This document shows, piece after piece, positions 1 through 9,519 of a DNA stretch of 64,000 nucleotides (within the stretch, counting starts at the first letter, position 1; each line of letters opens with the position of its first letter). A program made the position numbers and the translations under genes. Below the pieces are notes generated by a model. The model was not told the origin of the DNA, ran no database searches, and was given only the letters and a program-made list of their open reading frames with translations. This DNA is from Listeria floridensis FSL S10-1187 (GTDB lineage: Bacteria; Bacillota; Bacilli; Lactobacillales; Listeriaceae), in assembly GCF_000525875.1 (NCBI RefSeq), contig NZ_AODF01000001.1:288519-352518 (forward strand), given 5' to 3'.

Positions 1-413
1 CGAGATCCGTGGGCCATAGGGCCGCGAGATTGTCCGTGGCGTTTAATTACACCTTGGAATCCTTTACCTTTCGATACGCCTGTCGCGTCAACGATGTCAC
101 CTTCTGCGAATACGTCTACTTTGATTTCTGCACCAATCTCATACTCGTCTAAGTTTACATCGCGTAATTCGCGAATGAAGCGCTTAGGAGTAGTATTGGC
201 TTTTGCTACATGACCTTTTTCGGGTTTGTTTGACAAAACTTCACGCTTGTTTTCGAAGCCAATTTGTACTGCTTCGTAGCCGTCAGTTTCAACTGTTTTC
301 TTTTGAAGTACAACGTTATCCGCTGCTTCAATTACTGTAACTGGAATAAGTTCTCCGTTTTCAGTGAAAACTTGTGTCATCCCTACTTTTCTACCTAAGA
401 TTCCTTTGGTCAT
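1..413 (-). CDS. rplC: 50S ribosomal protein L3, N-terminal part
   Basis: Ribosomal protein uL3 of the large subunit, which contacts 23S rRNA near the peptidyl-transferase centre. The reverse strand reads from ATG at 413 ([14 protein letters not shown]...) and keeps the typical L3 core, including the segment [13 protein letters not shown], until the left edge of the window, so the C-terminal third or so is outside. It lies 54 bp downstream of rpsJ in the same direction, the usual start of the S10 operon. An AGGAGGTGTG ribosome binding site precedes the start. Only the first 137 or so codons are visible. Confidence 0.97.
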   Translation of the reverse strand, partial: MTKGILGRKVGMTQVFTENGELIPVTVIEAADNVVLQKKTVETDGYEAVQIGFENKREVLSNKPEKGHVAKANTTPKRFIRELRDVNLDEYEIGAEIKVDVFAEGDIVDATGVSKGKGFQGVIKRHGQSRGPMAHGS

Positions 414-467
414 GAGTCACACCTCCTGTTAATAGTTAATTTTTCGAGCTTTTGTAGCTCATTTTTA

Positions 468-959
<492 letters not shown>

Positions 960-961
960 CT

Positions 962-990
962 ATTATACACGGGTTACCCCTTGGAATCAA
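962..990 (-). promoter_or_regulatory. sigma-A promoter of the S10 operon
   Basis: On the minus strand TTGATT (985-990) and TATAAT (962-967) are separated by exactly 17 bp. The predicted transcript would have a leader of roughly 180 nt before rpsJ (777-955). That leader holds some short GC-rich inverted stretches but nothing I can assign to a known attenuator. Confidence 0.85.
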
Positions 991-1070
991 CAGCTTTTTT
1001 TCAAAAAACTTTTCTATTCTTTTTATGACAGCGCTTTTTCATTTTGAAAGCTTTATATATAGAAGAAACA

Positions 1071-1094
1071 AAAAACCCTGGATAATTTCCAGAG
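1071..1094 (-). terminator. Terminator after fmnA
   Basis: Reading the minus strand, CTCTGG and CCAGGG form a short stem around an AT loop, directly followed by TTTTTTG. It begins two bases past the fmnA stop codon and closes the minus-strand arm of the EET locus, isolating it from the S10 promoter. Confidence 0.8.
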
Positions 1095-1095
1095 T

Positions 1096-1896
1096 CTAAT
1101 GTGCACGCAAAACAATTAACGCGGCAGTTAATAAGATAAAGACAAAGAGAGCCAGAATATCAATCCATTCCCAGTGCAGGACTTTAAATTTCGTTCGCCC
1201 CTCCCCACCGTTATAGCCACGAACTTCCATTGCATCTGCCAAGTCTTCTGCCCGGTTAAATGAACTTACGAATAGCGGAATGAAGATTGGAACTACGACT
1301 TTCATCTGTTCGAACAAGTTCCCTTCGCCGAATTCGATTCCGCGGGCGCGCTGCGCTTTCATAATTTTATCTGTTTCTTCCATCAACGTTGGAATAAAAC
1401 GAAGCGCGACAGATATCATTAATGCAATGTCCGTTACCGGAACTTTGAGATACTTGAATGGCCGCAAGAGGTATTCAATGGCATCTGTCAGATCCATCGG
1501 CGTTGTCGTCAGTGTGATCGCTGTCGACAACACTATGATCAGGGTAAAGCGAATGAAGACATAAATTCCATTGATAATTCCAAAGGACGAAATCGTAAAA
1601 GGCCCAAAGTCAAGATAGATGGTGCCACCGCTTGTGAACAGCATCTGCATGATAACGGTAAACAGAATGAGCCAAAGAAGTGGCCGGATGCCCTTAATAA
1701 ATACCTTGACGTTTATCCCCGTAAGCATAATGACACCTAAAGTAAAAGCGATCATCAGGCCGTAGGTTAGCGGATTGTTGGCAAGAAAAAGAATGGCAAT
1801 GAAGTAGAATCCAGCTAACAGTTTGGTTCGGGCGTCTAGTTTGTGTATCCAAGAATCCCCCGGAACGAAACGTCCGAATATTAATTTATCGATCAC
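1096..1896 (-). CDS. fmnA: EcfT-type transmembrane subunit FmnA, extracellular electron transfer
   Basis: Energy-coupling-factor (ECF) transporter T-subunit homologue. In Listeria EET this protein is known to act with RibU and the EcfA ATPases to deliver flavin to the outside for FmnB. Seen here: several hydrophobic helices in the first 180 residues, and the two cytoplasmic coupling motifs typical of EcfT, QRARGIEFG and then AMEVRGYNGG, near residues 185-240. The most likely start is the GTG at 1896 (VIDKLIFGRFVPGDSW), with AAAGGG about 9 nt upstream; the frame extends three codons further to 1905. It follows dmkA after about 20 bp and is the last gene of the minus arm before a terminator. 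Assignment to fmnA rather than a general ecfT rests on locus context. Confidence 0.88.
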   Translation of the reverse strand: MIDKLIFGRFVPGDSWIHKLDARTKLLAGFYFIAILFLANNPLTYGLMIAFTLGVIMLTGINVKVFIKGIRPLLWLILFTVIMQMLFTSGGTIYLDFGPFTISSFGIINGIYVFIRFTLIIVLSTAITLTTTPMDLTDAIEYLLRPFKYLKVPVTDIALMISVALRFIPTLMEETDKIMKAQRARGIEFGEGNLFEQMKVVVPIFIPLFVSSFNRAEDLADAMEVRGYNGGEGRTKFKVLHWEWIDILALFVFILLTAALIVLRAH

Positions 1897-1916
1897 ACAA
1901 GACACGCCCTTTCATT

Positions 1917-2876
1917 TTAAATCAAATAGCTGATAACGACGCTCGCTGCCATTAGGATGACTAGTGTCGCATTGATCGTAACGAAGTTTTTGATCGCAAT
2001 GACGAAGGTTTTCGATTTGACCTGCTCTTGATTGAACTTCTTCAGATTGCGGTAGATAATAGGAATTACTAGGAGCGCCAGCAACATTACCGGATTTAAG
2101 TAACCCAAAATTACAGCAGCAACTACGGCTGCAAATGACGCATAATACAGTGTGTTAAAAAGCACAACTCCCCACTTTCTACCTATATAATAAGGAAGTG
2201 TATATCTGTGGTTGCGTATATCTTCGTCGAGGTCACATAGGTTATTCGCGAGCATGATGTTTGCAATCGTGAAGATGCCCGGAAACGATACAATACCGAT
2301 TTCAATAATCTCAAGCAGGTTGAAGCGGATATCGATCCACTCGCCGCGCCAAATCAAGTTGGCAATGCCAGCATCGAACGCGTTAACATACACGGCAAGG
2401 AAGAAAATTCCGAAACCCATTGTAACACCCGAGAAGATTTCACCAAGTGGCATACGCGAAAGCGGAACGGGGCCGAATGTATATAGAATGCCGATGCAGA
2501 AACAAACGAAGCCAATCAAGAGTACAAGCAAGTCCGTGCGGAAAACAAGCCACACGCCGAGACCTGTTGCGGTAAGAAACATCGCGAAAATCAGGATGAT
2601 CACGTTTTTTTCGGGTATGCTAAATTGGCCGATAACGTTGCTTTTGACACGGTAGTCGTAATCGTGATTGTCAGTCGCTTTGCGGTAATCCATATAGTTA
2701 TTAATCGCTGTAGTTGTTAAATCAAAAATCAGCATGGATGCAAAGAAAATAACGGTATTCATTACTTCAAGGTGATGCAGTTTATAAAGCACAAAGAGTG
2801 TTCCAAACATAAATGGATACACGCTCGCAATTTTCGTTCTGATTTCCACAAGTTCCAAAAACGCCTTGATAGACAA
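1917..2876 (-). CDS. dmkA: UbiA-family prenyltransferase DmkA (1,4-dihydroxy-2-naphthoate)
   Basis: Membrane prenyltransferase of the UbiA/MenA superfamily. In EET loci it makes the demethylmenaquinone pool dedicated to Ndh2, using the polyprenyl diphosphate made by DmkB. The 319-residue protein has about eight hydrophobic segments and the two aspartate-rich motifs of the family: NNYMDYRKATDNHD from residue 59 and NNLCDLDEDIRNHR near residue 210. The start codon is TTG at 2876, chosen because GAGGAGGA lies 8 nt upstream. The stop of fmnB is 14 bp away, so the genes are cotranscribed. Confidence 0.92.
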   Translation of the reverse strand: MSIKAFLELVEIRTKIASVYPFMFGTLFVLYKLHHLEVMNTVIFFASMLIFDLTTTAINNYMDYRKATDNHDYDYRVKSNVIGQFSIPEKNVIILIFAMFLTATGLGVWLVFRTDLLVLLIGFVCFCIGILYTFGPVPLSRMPLGEIFSGVTMGFGIFFLAVYVNAFDAGIANLIWRGEWIDIRFNLLEIIEIGIVSFPGIFTIANIMLANNLCDLDEDIRNHRYTLPYYIGRKWGVVLFNTLYYASFAAVVAAVILGYLNPVMLLALLVIPIIYRNLKKFNQEQVKSKTFVIAIKNFVTINATLVILMAASVVISYLI

Positions 2877-2890
2877 CTTGCTTCCTCCTC

Positions 2891-3941
2891 TTACTCGATT
2901 AGTTTAAATGACTTGTCGCTCAGTTTGAAATTGTCTTTCAAACCTGAAGTCAGATAGATTTTTTTATCCTTTGTTACGAAGATCGCTTCGACATCCTTGA
3001 ATTGTTCCACATATGCTAAGCCGCCCTTTACGCCTTTTGCAAACGCGGCAGTTGATAAGCCGTCGCCGTCAATGGATTTTTTTGAGATGATCGAAACACC
3101 AGCTACTTCATTATTGAACTGGTAGCCGGTAAACGGGCTCAAGATATGGTGATATTTGATGCCGTCAATTTCAAGGTAGCGTTCGTAGATACCCGATGTG
3201 ACAACGGAAAGGTTCTTTCCTTCAAGTGAGCCGACTGTTTTCCCGCGGGCAAGTAGCGGGTTTTGGATACCGATTTTCCAGTCGTTCCCCCGAGCATTCG
3301 TTCCGCGAGCAAAGATATTGCCACCAAGGTCAATAATCGCTGAACGGACGCCAAGTTTCGCAAACACTTGATTCACTTCGTCCGCGATAAAGCCTTTTGC
3401 AATTCCGCCGAGGTCAAGCGACATCCCTTTTTTTGGAAGAAAAACGGTGCGGTCAGCTTCATTTAATTCAACTTGCTTGTAGCCAATCAGCGGCAAGACT
3501 TGCTTGATCTCCGCATCAGCAGGTTTGCGCGCATCCGGAAAGCCGATATGCCATAAATCTGTGAGCGGTCCGACCGAGATGTCAAAATCACCGCCGGAGG
3601 CTTTGCTATATTTGATGCCTTCTTGAATGAGACCGAATACATCTTTGTCGACTGACGTCGCTTTAATGCCGGCATTTTGATTGATCTTATCCACTTCGGA
3701 TTTTCCATCATCGCTTGTCGTAATTGCGGCTGCTAGTTCCTTAATCCGGTCAAACCCTTTTTCGATCGCATCTTCTTTCCCTTTATCATAAACCTTGAGC
3801 GTAACAACTGTGCCCATCAAAAATTCTGTTTTTGAATACGGCTGGTCAAGCAGTTCTTTTTGGGGCTCATCAGTTGATGAACAAGCGCTAAGTGTGAGAA
3901 GTAGCGCGAGGCAGGCTAAGAAAAAACCCCCCTTTTTTCAT
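2891..3941 (-). CDS. fmnB: ApbE-type FMN transferase FmnB lipoprotein (start region frameshifted)
   Basis: Flavin transferase that moves FMN from FAD onto threonine residues of PplA outside the membrane. The ApbE core is intact: the initial MGTVVTLKVYDKG, the DLGGIAKGF motif, TSGIYERYL and HILSPFTGY. The lipoprotein signal peptide (FFLACLALLLTLSAC, lipobox LSAC) is encoded just upstream in the correct frame but has no start codon. The ATG with a good ribosome binding site (AAGGGGA) at 3941 is one frame off. It is separated from the rest by three adjacent runs, A6-G6-T6 on the coding strand (3921-3938). One base fewer in any run gives MKKGGFFLACLALLLTLSAC. This is either a sequencing error, a slippage-prone phase switch or a real mutation that leaves an unexported protein. 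The next gene upstream is pplA, its substrate. Confidence 0.85.
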
Positions 3942-4020
3942 CAAAAAATCCCCTTTCTCGTAATCTTTTCTAACGTTTCTACTATAGCGCAAATCGCGTT
4001 CGCGTGCCAGACTTTCTTGC

Positions 4021-4058
4021 AAAAAACCCCCAAAGTTAGAAACGTCTAACCTCAGGGG
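4021..4058 (-). terminator. Terminator between pplA and fmnB
   Basis: On the minus strand CCCC..GGTTAG and CTAAC..GGGG form a long stem with a small loop, followed by a T-rich tract. It lies just after the pplA stop codon and before fmnB, so pplA would be made in excess over the downstream enzymes, with the rest reached by read-through. Confidence 0.8.
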
Positions 4059-4091
4059 CATCTTTTTAGTATTTAAATCGAAACGTAAATC

Positions 4092-4997
4092 TTATTCTTC
4101 TTCAACTTTGTTGTAAACTTTGATTTCAGCTGTGTCGCCTTTTTGAGCGGCATTGATAAGTTGTGCTGCGTAGATTTTGAACGCGTCAGAAGAGTGAGTT
4201 GCACCAGATACTGTGTCAACGTCTGCTGCAGCTTGTTTATCAACTAGTGATTTGTTAAGTGCAGGGATGTATTCAACTGGGCCAGTACCCGATTTTTCTT
4301 TCATGCTCTTTTCGTATTCAGCATCGTCAGTTTTCTTTTGACCGTCTTTGTTTACATAGTTGTAATCAGATTCAGTAATTTTACCGTCTTTTACTTCAAT
4401 CGAGAATGCTACACGGTAACCGTGCGAGTAGTTTTGTTCTTCAAGCGAATATTTACCGTCTTTAAGATCAGCTGTGTTGTCGATCTTAATTGTTGTAGTG
4501 TCGCCGCGTTGTGCTGCTTGGATCAATTGGTTTGCATAGTTGATGAAAGCATCTGAAGAGTGAGTTGCACCAGATACTACTTCAACTGCTCCAGCCGCTT
4601 GGTTTTTCACTAGCGATTCGTCAAGTTGTTTCAAGTATTCTTGAGGGCCAGTACCCACTTTATCTTTCATCATTTTTTGGTAGTCGGCATCTTCAGATTT
4701 CAATTTGCCGTCTTTATTTTTATAGTCATAGTTTGCTTTTGTGATTTTGCCATCTTTAACTTCGATTGACATGAAAGCTTTCCAGCCTTTATCATCAAAG
4801 TTTTGTTCTTCAAGTTTGTAAGTACCATCAGTCATAGTACCATCAGTTTTTGCATCAGCCGATTTCTTTTGTTCCGTTTGTTTCGGCTCATCGCTTGATT
4901 TCTTGTCAGAATCGCTGTTTCCGTTTCCGCAAGCTACTAATAACATACTTGAAGCTAATACAGCTGTAAGCCCCATTGCAACTTTTTTCAATTCCAT
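4092..4997 (-). CDS. pplA: Flavinylated surface lipoprotein PplA
   Basis: Extracytoplasmic lipoprotein that carries covalent FMN and passes electrons to external acceptors in Listeria EET; in L. monocytogenes its signal peptide also yields a peptide pheromone. Seen here: a signal peptide ending LLVAC with lipidation at Cys23, a charged low-complexity linker (about residues 25-55), then two tandem FMN-binding domains of about 110 residues each. Each has the flavinylation motif SGATHSSD, with acceptor threonines at Thr145 and Thr267. Total length is 301 residues. It has its own promoter and terminator. Confidence 0.95.
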   Translation of the reverse strand: MELKKVAMGLTAVLASSMLLVACGNGNSDSDKKSSDEPKQTEQKKSADAKTDGTMTDGTYKLEEQNFDDKGWKAFMSIEVKDGKITKANYDYKNKDGKLKSEDADYQKMMKDKVGTGPQEYLKQLDESLVKNQAAGAVEVVSGATHSSDAFINYANQLIQAAQRGDTTTIKIDNTADLKDGKYSLEEQNYSHGYRVAFSIEVKDGKITESDYNYVNKDGQKKTDDAEYEKSMKEKSGTGPVEYIPALNKSLVDKQAAADVDTVSGATHSSDAFKIYAAQLINAAQKGDTAEIKVYNKVEEE

Positions 4998-5064
4998 AAT
5001 TTGCTCCCACCTTTTGGTTTATTAAGAAATGTTTGTGATAACACGAGCATAGAAAGCTAAAACA

Positions 5065-5079
5065 TGAGAAGCGCTATCA
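5065..5079 (-). promoter_or_regulatory. Possible CcpA (cre) site in the pplA leader
   Basis: TGATAGCGCTTCTCA on the minus strand resembles the cre consensus around its GCGCTT core, with mismatches in the arms. It lies just downstream of the pplA -10 box, a position where CcpA would block elongation. This would link EET expression to carbon source; it is an inference from one imperfect motif. Confidence 0.35.
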
Positions 5080-5092
5080 CGAATACAAACAA

Positions 5093-5121
5093 ATCATACC
5101 ATCAACCATCTACTTTGTCTA
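5093..5121 (-). promoter_or_regulatory. Promoter of pplA
   Basis: On the minus strand TAGACA (5116-5121) and TATGAT (5093-5098) are separated by 17 bp, about 95 bp before the pplA ATG. The 453-bp interval between pplA and ndh2 (4998-5450) also has to hold the ndh2 promoter. A TTGATT near 5354 followed by AT-rich sequence is the best candidate but has no clean -10 at the right distance. Confidence 0.7.
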
Positions 5122-5450
5122 TAAGTTCCGTTAATGATTTAATTTAACAAATTTTCAAAATGAAACTTCTAAAACGTTGTTCTGCTTTGTTTTCTGTCAT
5201 TATAAGGAAGTGAAGGGATAGATTGTAAACAAAAACACCGTTCCACCCAGAACCTACAGGGTATTTTGTCCCATGAAAACCGCCCCTTTTATGAGAAAGA
5301 ACTATTTTTATGTTTTTACGATTTTTTTAGCTCAGATAGTGTAGACAAGCGGCCTTGATTTCTGTTACACTATGTTAGGTTATTATTGTACATTTTATAT
5401 TGGACTAATTTATCATTTGTGAATAAAATAACAAGGAGTTGAGAAAGCAT

Positions 5451-7343
5451 ATGCCTGAAAAAAACATTGTTCTTATAGGGGCAGGGTATGCAGGTGTACA
5501 CGCAGCGAAAAAGCTTGCGAAAAAGTACAAAAAAGATCAAGACGTTAAAATTACGCTGATCGATCGTCATTCGTATCATACGATGATGACAGAGCTTCAC
5601 GAGGTTGCAGGAGGACGTGTTGAACCGACAGCCATTCAATATGATTTGCGTCGTTTGTTTAATCGTTCAAAAGTAAACTTAGTAACAGATAATGTAACAA
5701 ATGTCGATCACGACAAAAAAGTGGTGACTACTGAACACGGTAGCTACCCATTCGATTACCTCGTTCTTGGTATGGGCGGCGAACCGAATGATTTCGGAAC
5801 TCCGGGTGTTCAAGAAAACGGCTTTACGCTTTGGTCTTGGGAAGATTCTGTACGGTTACGCAACCACATCGAAGCAATCGTTACAAAAGCAAGCCGCGAG
5901 CAAGATGTTGAAAAACGTAAAGCAATGCTTCGTTTCGTTGTCTGCGGATCTGGTTTTACCGGAATCGAAATGGTCGGCGAACTGCTTGAATGGAAAGATC
6001 GTCTCGCAAAAGACAACAAGATCGATAAAGATGAAATTGAATTGATGGTTGTTGAAGCTGCGCCGACGATTCTTAATATGTTAGAGCGTCGCGATGCGGA
6101 CAAAGCTGAGAAGTACATGGTTAAAAAGGGAATTAAAATTCTTAAGAGTGCTGCGATTGTTGAAGTAAAACCTGAAAGTATTCTTTTAAAATCAGGGGAA
6201 GAACTTCCAACGCAAACGTTAATCTGGACTGCCGGCGTACGCGCTAATTCGGACACGAAGGATTACGGCATGGAAACTGCTCGTGCTGGTCGTCTTAAAG
6301 TCAACCAATACATGGAAGCTGAGAAATTTGAGAATACGTATGTGATTGGAGACCTTGCTTACTTCGAGGAAGAGGAAGGCAAACCAACTCCGCAAATCGT
6401 TGAAGCTGCTGAACAAACTGGGATGACTGCTGCCAAAAGCATCATTGCTGAAATTAGCGGCGGGGAAAAAGAAGCATTCCAAGGAAAATATCATGGTGTT
6501 ATGGTTTCCATCGGCGCGAAATATGGTGTTGCAAATCTTTCAGGAATGCACCTTTCCGGCTGGTTCGCTATCTTCATGAAACACATGGTTAACTTGTATT
6601 ACTTCTTCGGAATCCGAAGCGGTTACTACATGTGGCAATACATCATGCACGAATTCTTCCACATTAAGGATCACCGTAATATTTTCCGAGGCTGGACTTC
6701 CCGCTATGGAAATGTCATCTGGAGCTTACCACTTCGTGTTTATCTTGGTTGGTTCTGGATTGATGAAGCTCTTGCGAAAATCTATGGCGAAGGAACGTGG
6801 GACAAAGTTAGTATCACTAACTTGAAACCAATGTTCCAAGGGCTTGGATCTGATTCATGGCTGACAGCTACAACATCGAAAATGCCATTTGACTGGCTTC
6901 AAACTGCAGCAACTTCTGGCGCGAGCCAAGCTGCTGGGGATGCTGCTGGTGAAGCAGCACAAAACGTTACAACACCGATTTTAAGCCACATGTGGGGCTG
7001 GTTCGAGTGGATCATGAAACTCTTAATGCCGAACCAAGATGTCGCTGTGTTTATGCAAAAAGTTGTGCCTTTCATCGAACTTGCAATTGGTCTTGCTCTT
7101 GTTGCTGGTTTATTCACTTGGCTTGCAAGCGTTGGAAGCATGGGCTTCCTTGCAATGTTCACACTAAGCGCAATGCTTGGATGGGATAAATTCTGGGCTC
7201 TTCCTGCTTCGTTCGCTATGCTTAACGGTGCTGGACGCACATTCGGTCTTGATTATTGGGTTGTTCCTTGGATTCAAAAACACCTCGGACATTTCTGGTA
7301 CGGAAAACCTCGTGCAGTTTACAGAGATTCTGACAGGAAATAA
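5451..7343 (+). CDS. ndh2: Type II NADH dehydrogenase with membrane C-terminal extension (Ndh2)
   Basis: Oxidises NADH and reduces the EET-specific demethylmenaquinone. The N-terminal part of about 390 residues is a standard NDH-2 fold: FAD-binding IGAGYAGVHAAKKL near residue 10, NADH-binding CGSGFTGIEMVGEL near residue 165, and a C-terminal FAD motif VIGDLAYF. The remaining 230 or so residues are an added membrane region with several hydrophobic helices (YMWQYIMHEFF, then two pairs near the end), which ordinary NDH-2 lacks and which marks the EET version. I start at ATG 5451 (MPEKNIVLIGAG); AAGGAG lies 12 nt upstream. A TTG in frame at 5439 lies too close to that site. A terminator follows. 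Confidence 0.95.
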   Translation: MPEKNIVLIGAGYAGVHAAKKLAKKYKKDQDVKITLIDRHSYHTMMTELHEVAGGRVEPTAIQYDLRRLFNRSKVNLVTDNVTNVDHDKKVVTTEHGSYPFDYLVLGMGGEPNDFGTPGVQENGFTLWSWEDSVRLRNHIEAIVTKASREQDVEKRKAMLRFVVCGSGFTGIEMVGELLEWKDRLAKDNKIDKDEIELMVVEAAPTILNMLERRDADKAEKYMVKKGIKILKSAAIVEVKPESILLKSGEELPTQTLIWTAGVRANSDTKDYGMETARAGRLKVNQYMEAEKFENTYVIGDLAYFEEEEGKPTPQIVEAAEQTGMTAAKSIIAEISGGEKEAFQGKYHGVMVSIGAKYGVANLSGMHLSGWFAIFMKHMVNLYYFFGIRSGYYMWQYIMHEFFHIKDHRNIFRGWTSRYGNVIWSLPLRVYLGWFWIDEALAKIYGEGTWDKVSITNLKPMFQGLGSDSWLTATTSKMPFDWLQTAATSGASQAAGDAAGEAAQNVTTPILSHMWGWFEWIMKLLMPNQDVAVFMQKVVPFIELAIGLALVAGLFTWLASVGSMGFLAMFTLSAMLGWDKFWALPASFAMLNGAGRTFGLDYWVVPWIQKHLGHFWYGKPRAVYRDSDRK

Positions 7344-7360
7344 CGATACGATAAAAAGCA

Positions 7361-7396
7361 AGGAGCGAAGTCCCGTTTGTGGATTTCGCTCCTCTT
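7361..7396 (+). terminator. Terminator after ndh2
   Basis: AGGAGCGAAGTCC pairs with GGATTTCGCTCCT over a short loop and is followed by CTTATTTG. It separates ndh2 from eetA. The weak T-tract suggests partial read-through into the downstream genes. Confidence 0.75.
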
Positions 7397-7476
7397 ATTT
7401 GTAAAAACGGTATATTTTTGATGATAAATCCTTTACAATGAGAGGGATAGAAAAAATGATTAGAGGGGGAAAAGTT

Positions 7477-7915
7477 GTGAAACCATATTTAAAAATGATC
7501 CGACGCTTCGATATTGTTATCATCGCTCTTTTGGTCATACTCTCTTTTTTTGCCTCTAGCTATTTTTTCATATGTAAAAGCAAATGAGCCGAAAGGTGCC
7601 GAAGATAACGGATTAATTGCTGTTGTCACGGTTGACGGCAAGGAATACAAGAAAGTTACGCTAACAGGACACAGCGGAACAGAATCATTCACCATTACAC
7701 AAGATGACGGTGACTACAATACGATTGAAATAAAGGATGAAAAAATCCGAATTTCAAAAGCAAATTGCGGCGACCAAGTTTGCGTCCGTACCGGTGCTAT
7801 TGGAAAACGCGGCGAGACAATTGTTTGTTTGCCGCATAAAGTTGTTATCGAAGTGAAGGCTTCTGATGGAAACTCCGGTGGTAACGATGACGATGATATG
7901 ATCATTTCTTCATAA
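7477..7915 (+). CDS. eetA: EetA, membrane-anchored NusG-II-domain protein (frameshifted anchor)
   Basis: Extracytoplasmic EET component of unknown exact role. The body (ANEPKGAEDNGLIAVVTVDGKE...) is a NusG domain II-like fold with the conserved cysteines in CGDQVCVRTG and IVCLPHKVV, and ends in an acidic tail. The N-terminal anchor begins at GTG 7477 (MKPYLKMIRRFDIVIIALLV), preceded by AGAGGGGGA. It is out of frame with the body, and the switch falls in a run of seven T at 7545-7551. With six T the frame is continuous and reads ILSFLPLAIFSYVKANE. As written, the anchor frame stops at 7591. Sequencing error or slippage are both possible. Confidence 0.85.
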
Positions 7916-7953
7916 ATCGTTTTTCTGATGCTTTTTGAAAGGAGTTAAAAACC

Positions 7954-8505
7954 GTGATAAAGATGACTAAAAATAAGCGCCTTGTTTATATTGCACTTCT
8001 TGCTGCACAGGCTGTTGTAATCAGCTTGCTTGAACGCGCTATTCCATTTCCATTCGCATTTGCGCCTGGAGCTAAGCTTGGTCTTGCAAATATTATTACT
8101 TGTATTTCGCTCTACACGCTTTCAACAAAAGATACTTTTATGATTATCGCAATCCGCCTTGTACTTTCTACCCTTCTCGGCGGAACAATTTCAACTTTCT
8201 TATATAGTGCGGCTGGTGCCATTTTGAGTTTTATCGGTATGTGGGCTGTACAAAAACTAGGACCAAAAAATGTCAGCATTATTGGCGTCAGTACAACTGG
8301 AGGGATTTTACATAATGTCGGTCAGCTTGTAGTTGCAAGCTGGATTGCTGGTTCGTGGAGTGTGATGCTCTATCTTCCAGTTCTCTCCTTTATCGGGATT
8401 CTTTCGGGGATTGCGGTTGGGATTGCAGCTAATTACCTGCTTCAAAATGTGCAGACGTTGCGTCTGTTTTTCGATGCCAAACAAGAACGTGCACTGAATA
8501 AATAG
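7954..8505 (+). CDS. eetB: EetB, Gx-transporter/ECF S-component-like membrane protein
   Basis: Small integral membrane protein of the family long annotated as heptaprenyl diphosphate synthase component I and now seen as ECF S-component-like. In EET it is required but its cargo is not settled. The 183-residue protein is almost entirely hydrophobic (five or six helices) with glycine-rich turns such as GAKLGLANI and LGGTISTF. The start is GTG 7954 with AAAGGAG 9 nt upstream; an ATG at 7963 is a weaker alternative. It sits between eetA and dmkB in one transcription unit. Confidence 0.9.
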   Translation: MIKMTKNKRLVYIALLAAQAVVISLLERAIPFPFAFAPGAKLGLANIITCISLYTLSTKDTFMIIAIRLVLSTLLGGTISTFLYSAAGAILSFIGMWAVQKLGPKNVSIIGVSTTGGILHNVGQLVVASWIAGSWSVMLYLPVLSFIGILSGIAVGIAANYLLQNVQTLRLFFDAKQERALNK

Positions 8506-8521
8506 AAAAAGGAGTTTCACA

Positions 8522-9502
8522 ATGCAACTTCATTCCATGTGGGAAAATTATCCCGAACTAAAGAAAGACCTTGCAGAAGTACTCATGACGATCGAAAAAA
8601 ATATCCAAATTCGTGATAAGCGTGTTGAAGAGAATGTGAAGATGCTGATTCACGCGGGCGGAAAATTGCTTCGACCGGCCTTCGCTTTGCTCTCAGCTAA
8701 GCTCGGACCAGATTACGACCGTGAACGTGCGATTTCTGTTGCGGCAGCACTTGAGGTGCTTCATATGGCCACGCTGATTCATGATGATGTCGTGGATGAG
8801 TCAAAGCTTCGCCGCGGTCAGCCCACCATCAATTCGAAATATGGCAATCATTATGCGGTTTATACGGGCGACTATTTATTTACAATTTGTTTCAAGATTC
8901 TTTCGAAACATTCGGATTCGATTTCAAATATCGAGTTCAGCAGCAAGAACATTGAGAAAATCTTGATGGGAGAGCTTGACCAAATGCGGATGCGCTACAA
9001 TCTAGATGTGTCCGTCAAAGAGTACTTGACGCGGATTTCCGGGAAAACGGCGCAGTTGTTCGCGCTAAGTTGCTATTCTGGTGCAACAGCAAGCAAAGCT
9101 CCGCGCACACTTGCTGTGAAGGCTTGGAACATCGGGCATTATCTAGGTATGGCCTTTCAAATCATTGATGATGTGCTCGACTACACCAGTACGGACACTG
9201 GGCTTGGGAAACCGGTTATGAACGATGTCTTGCAAGGGGTTTACTCATTGCCGCTGATTTATGCGATGCGCGGACGAAAAGCTGAATTTGGCCCGCTGCT
9301 GCTTAAAAAGGAAGCGATGACGGATGCGGATTTGGCTGAACTCATTCGGTTGATCGATGACTACCACGGGGTTGAGCAAGCGTTTGATCTTGCGCGTAAG
9401 TATACGAAAAAAGCGCAGAAGGAAATTGCGAAATTACCGGCCGGTGCGTACCGTGACCAACTCAGTAAGCTGACGGATGAAATTTTAGATCGGCAAATTT
9501 GA
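8522..9502 (+). CDS. dmkB: Polyprenyl diphosphate synthase DmkB
   Basis: Trans-type polyprenyl diphosphate synthase that supplies the side chain for DmkA-made demethylmenaquinone. The 326-residue protein has both aspartate-rich motifs: HDDVVDE at residues 87-93 followed by RRGQPT, and DDVLDY near residue 218. It also has the GGKLLRP entry motif near residue 46. Ribosome binding site AAAAAGGAG precedes ATG 8522 and only 16 bp separate it from eetB. It is the last gene of the plus arm of the EET locus. Confidence 0.94.
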   Translation: MQLHSMWENYPELKKDLAEVLMTIEKNIQIRDKRVEENVKMLIHAGGKLLRPAFALLSAKLGPDYDRERAISVAAALEVLHMATLIHDDVVDESKLRRGQPTINSKYGNHYAVYTGDYLFTICFKILSKHSDSISNIEFSSKNIEKILMGELDQMRMRYNLDVSVKEYLTRISGKTAQLFALSCYSGATASKAPRTLAVKAWNIGHYLGMAFQIIDDVLDYTSTDTGLGKPVMNDVLQGVYSLPLIYAMRGRKAEFGPLLLKKEAMTDADLAELIRLIDDYHGVEQAFDLARKYTKKAQKEIAKLPAGAYRDQLSKLTDEILDRQI

Positions 9503-9519
9503 GGAAGGAAGGCTTGGAA

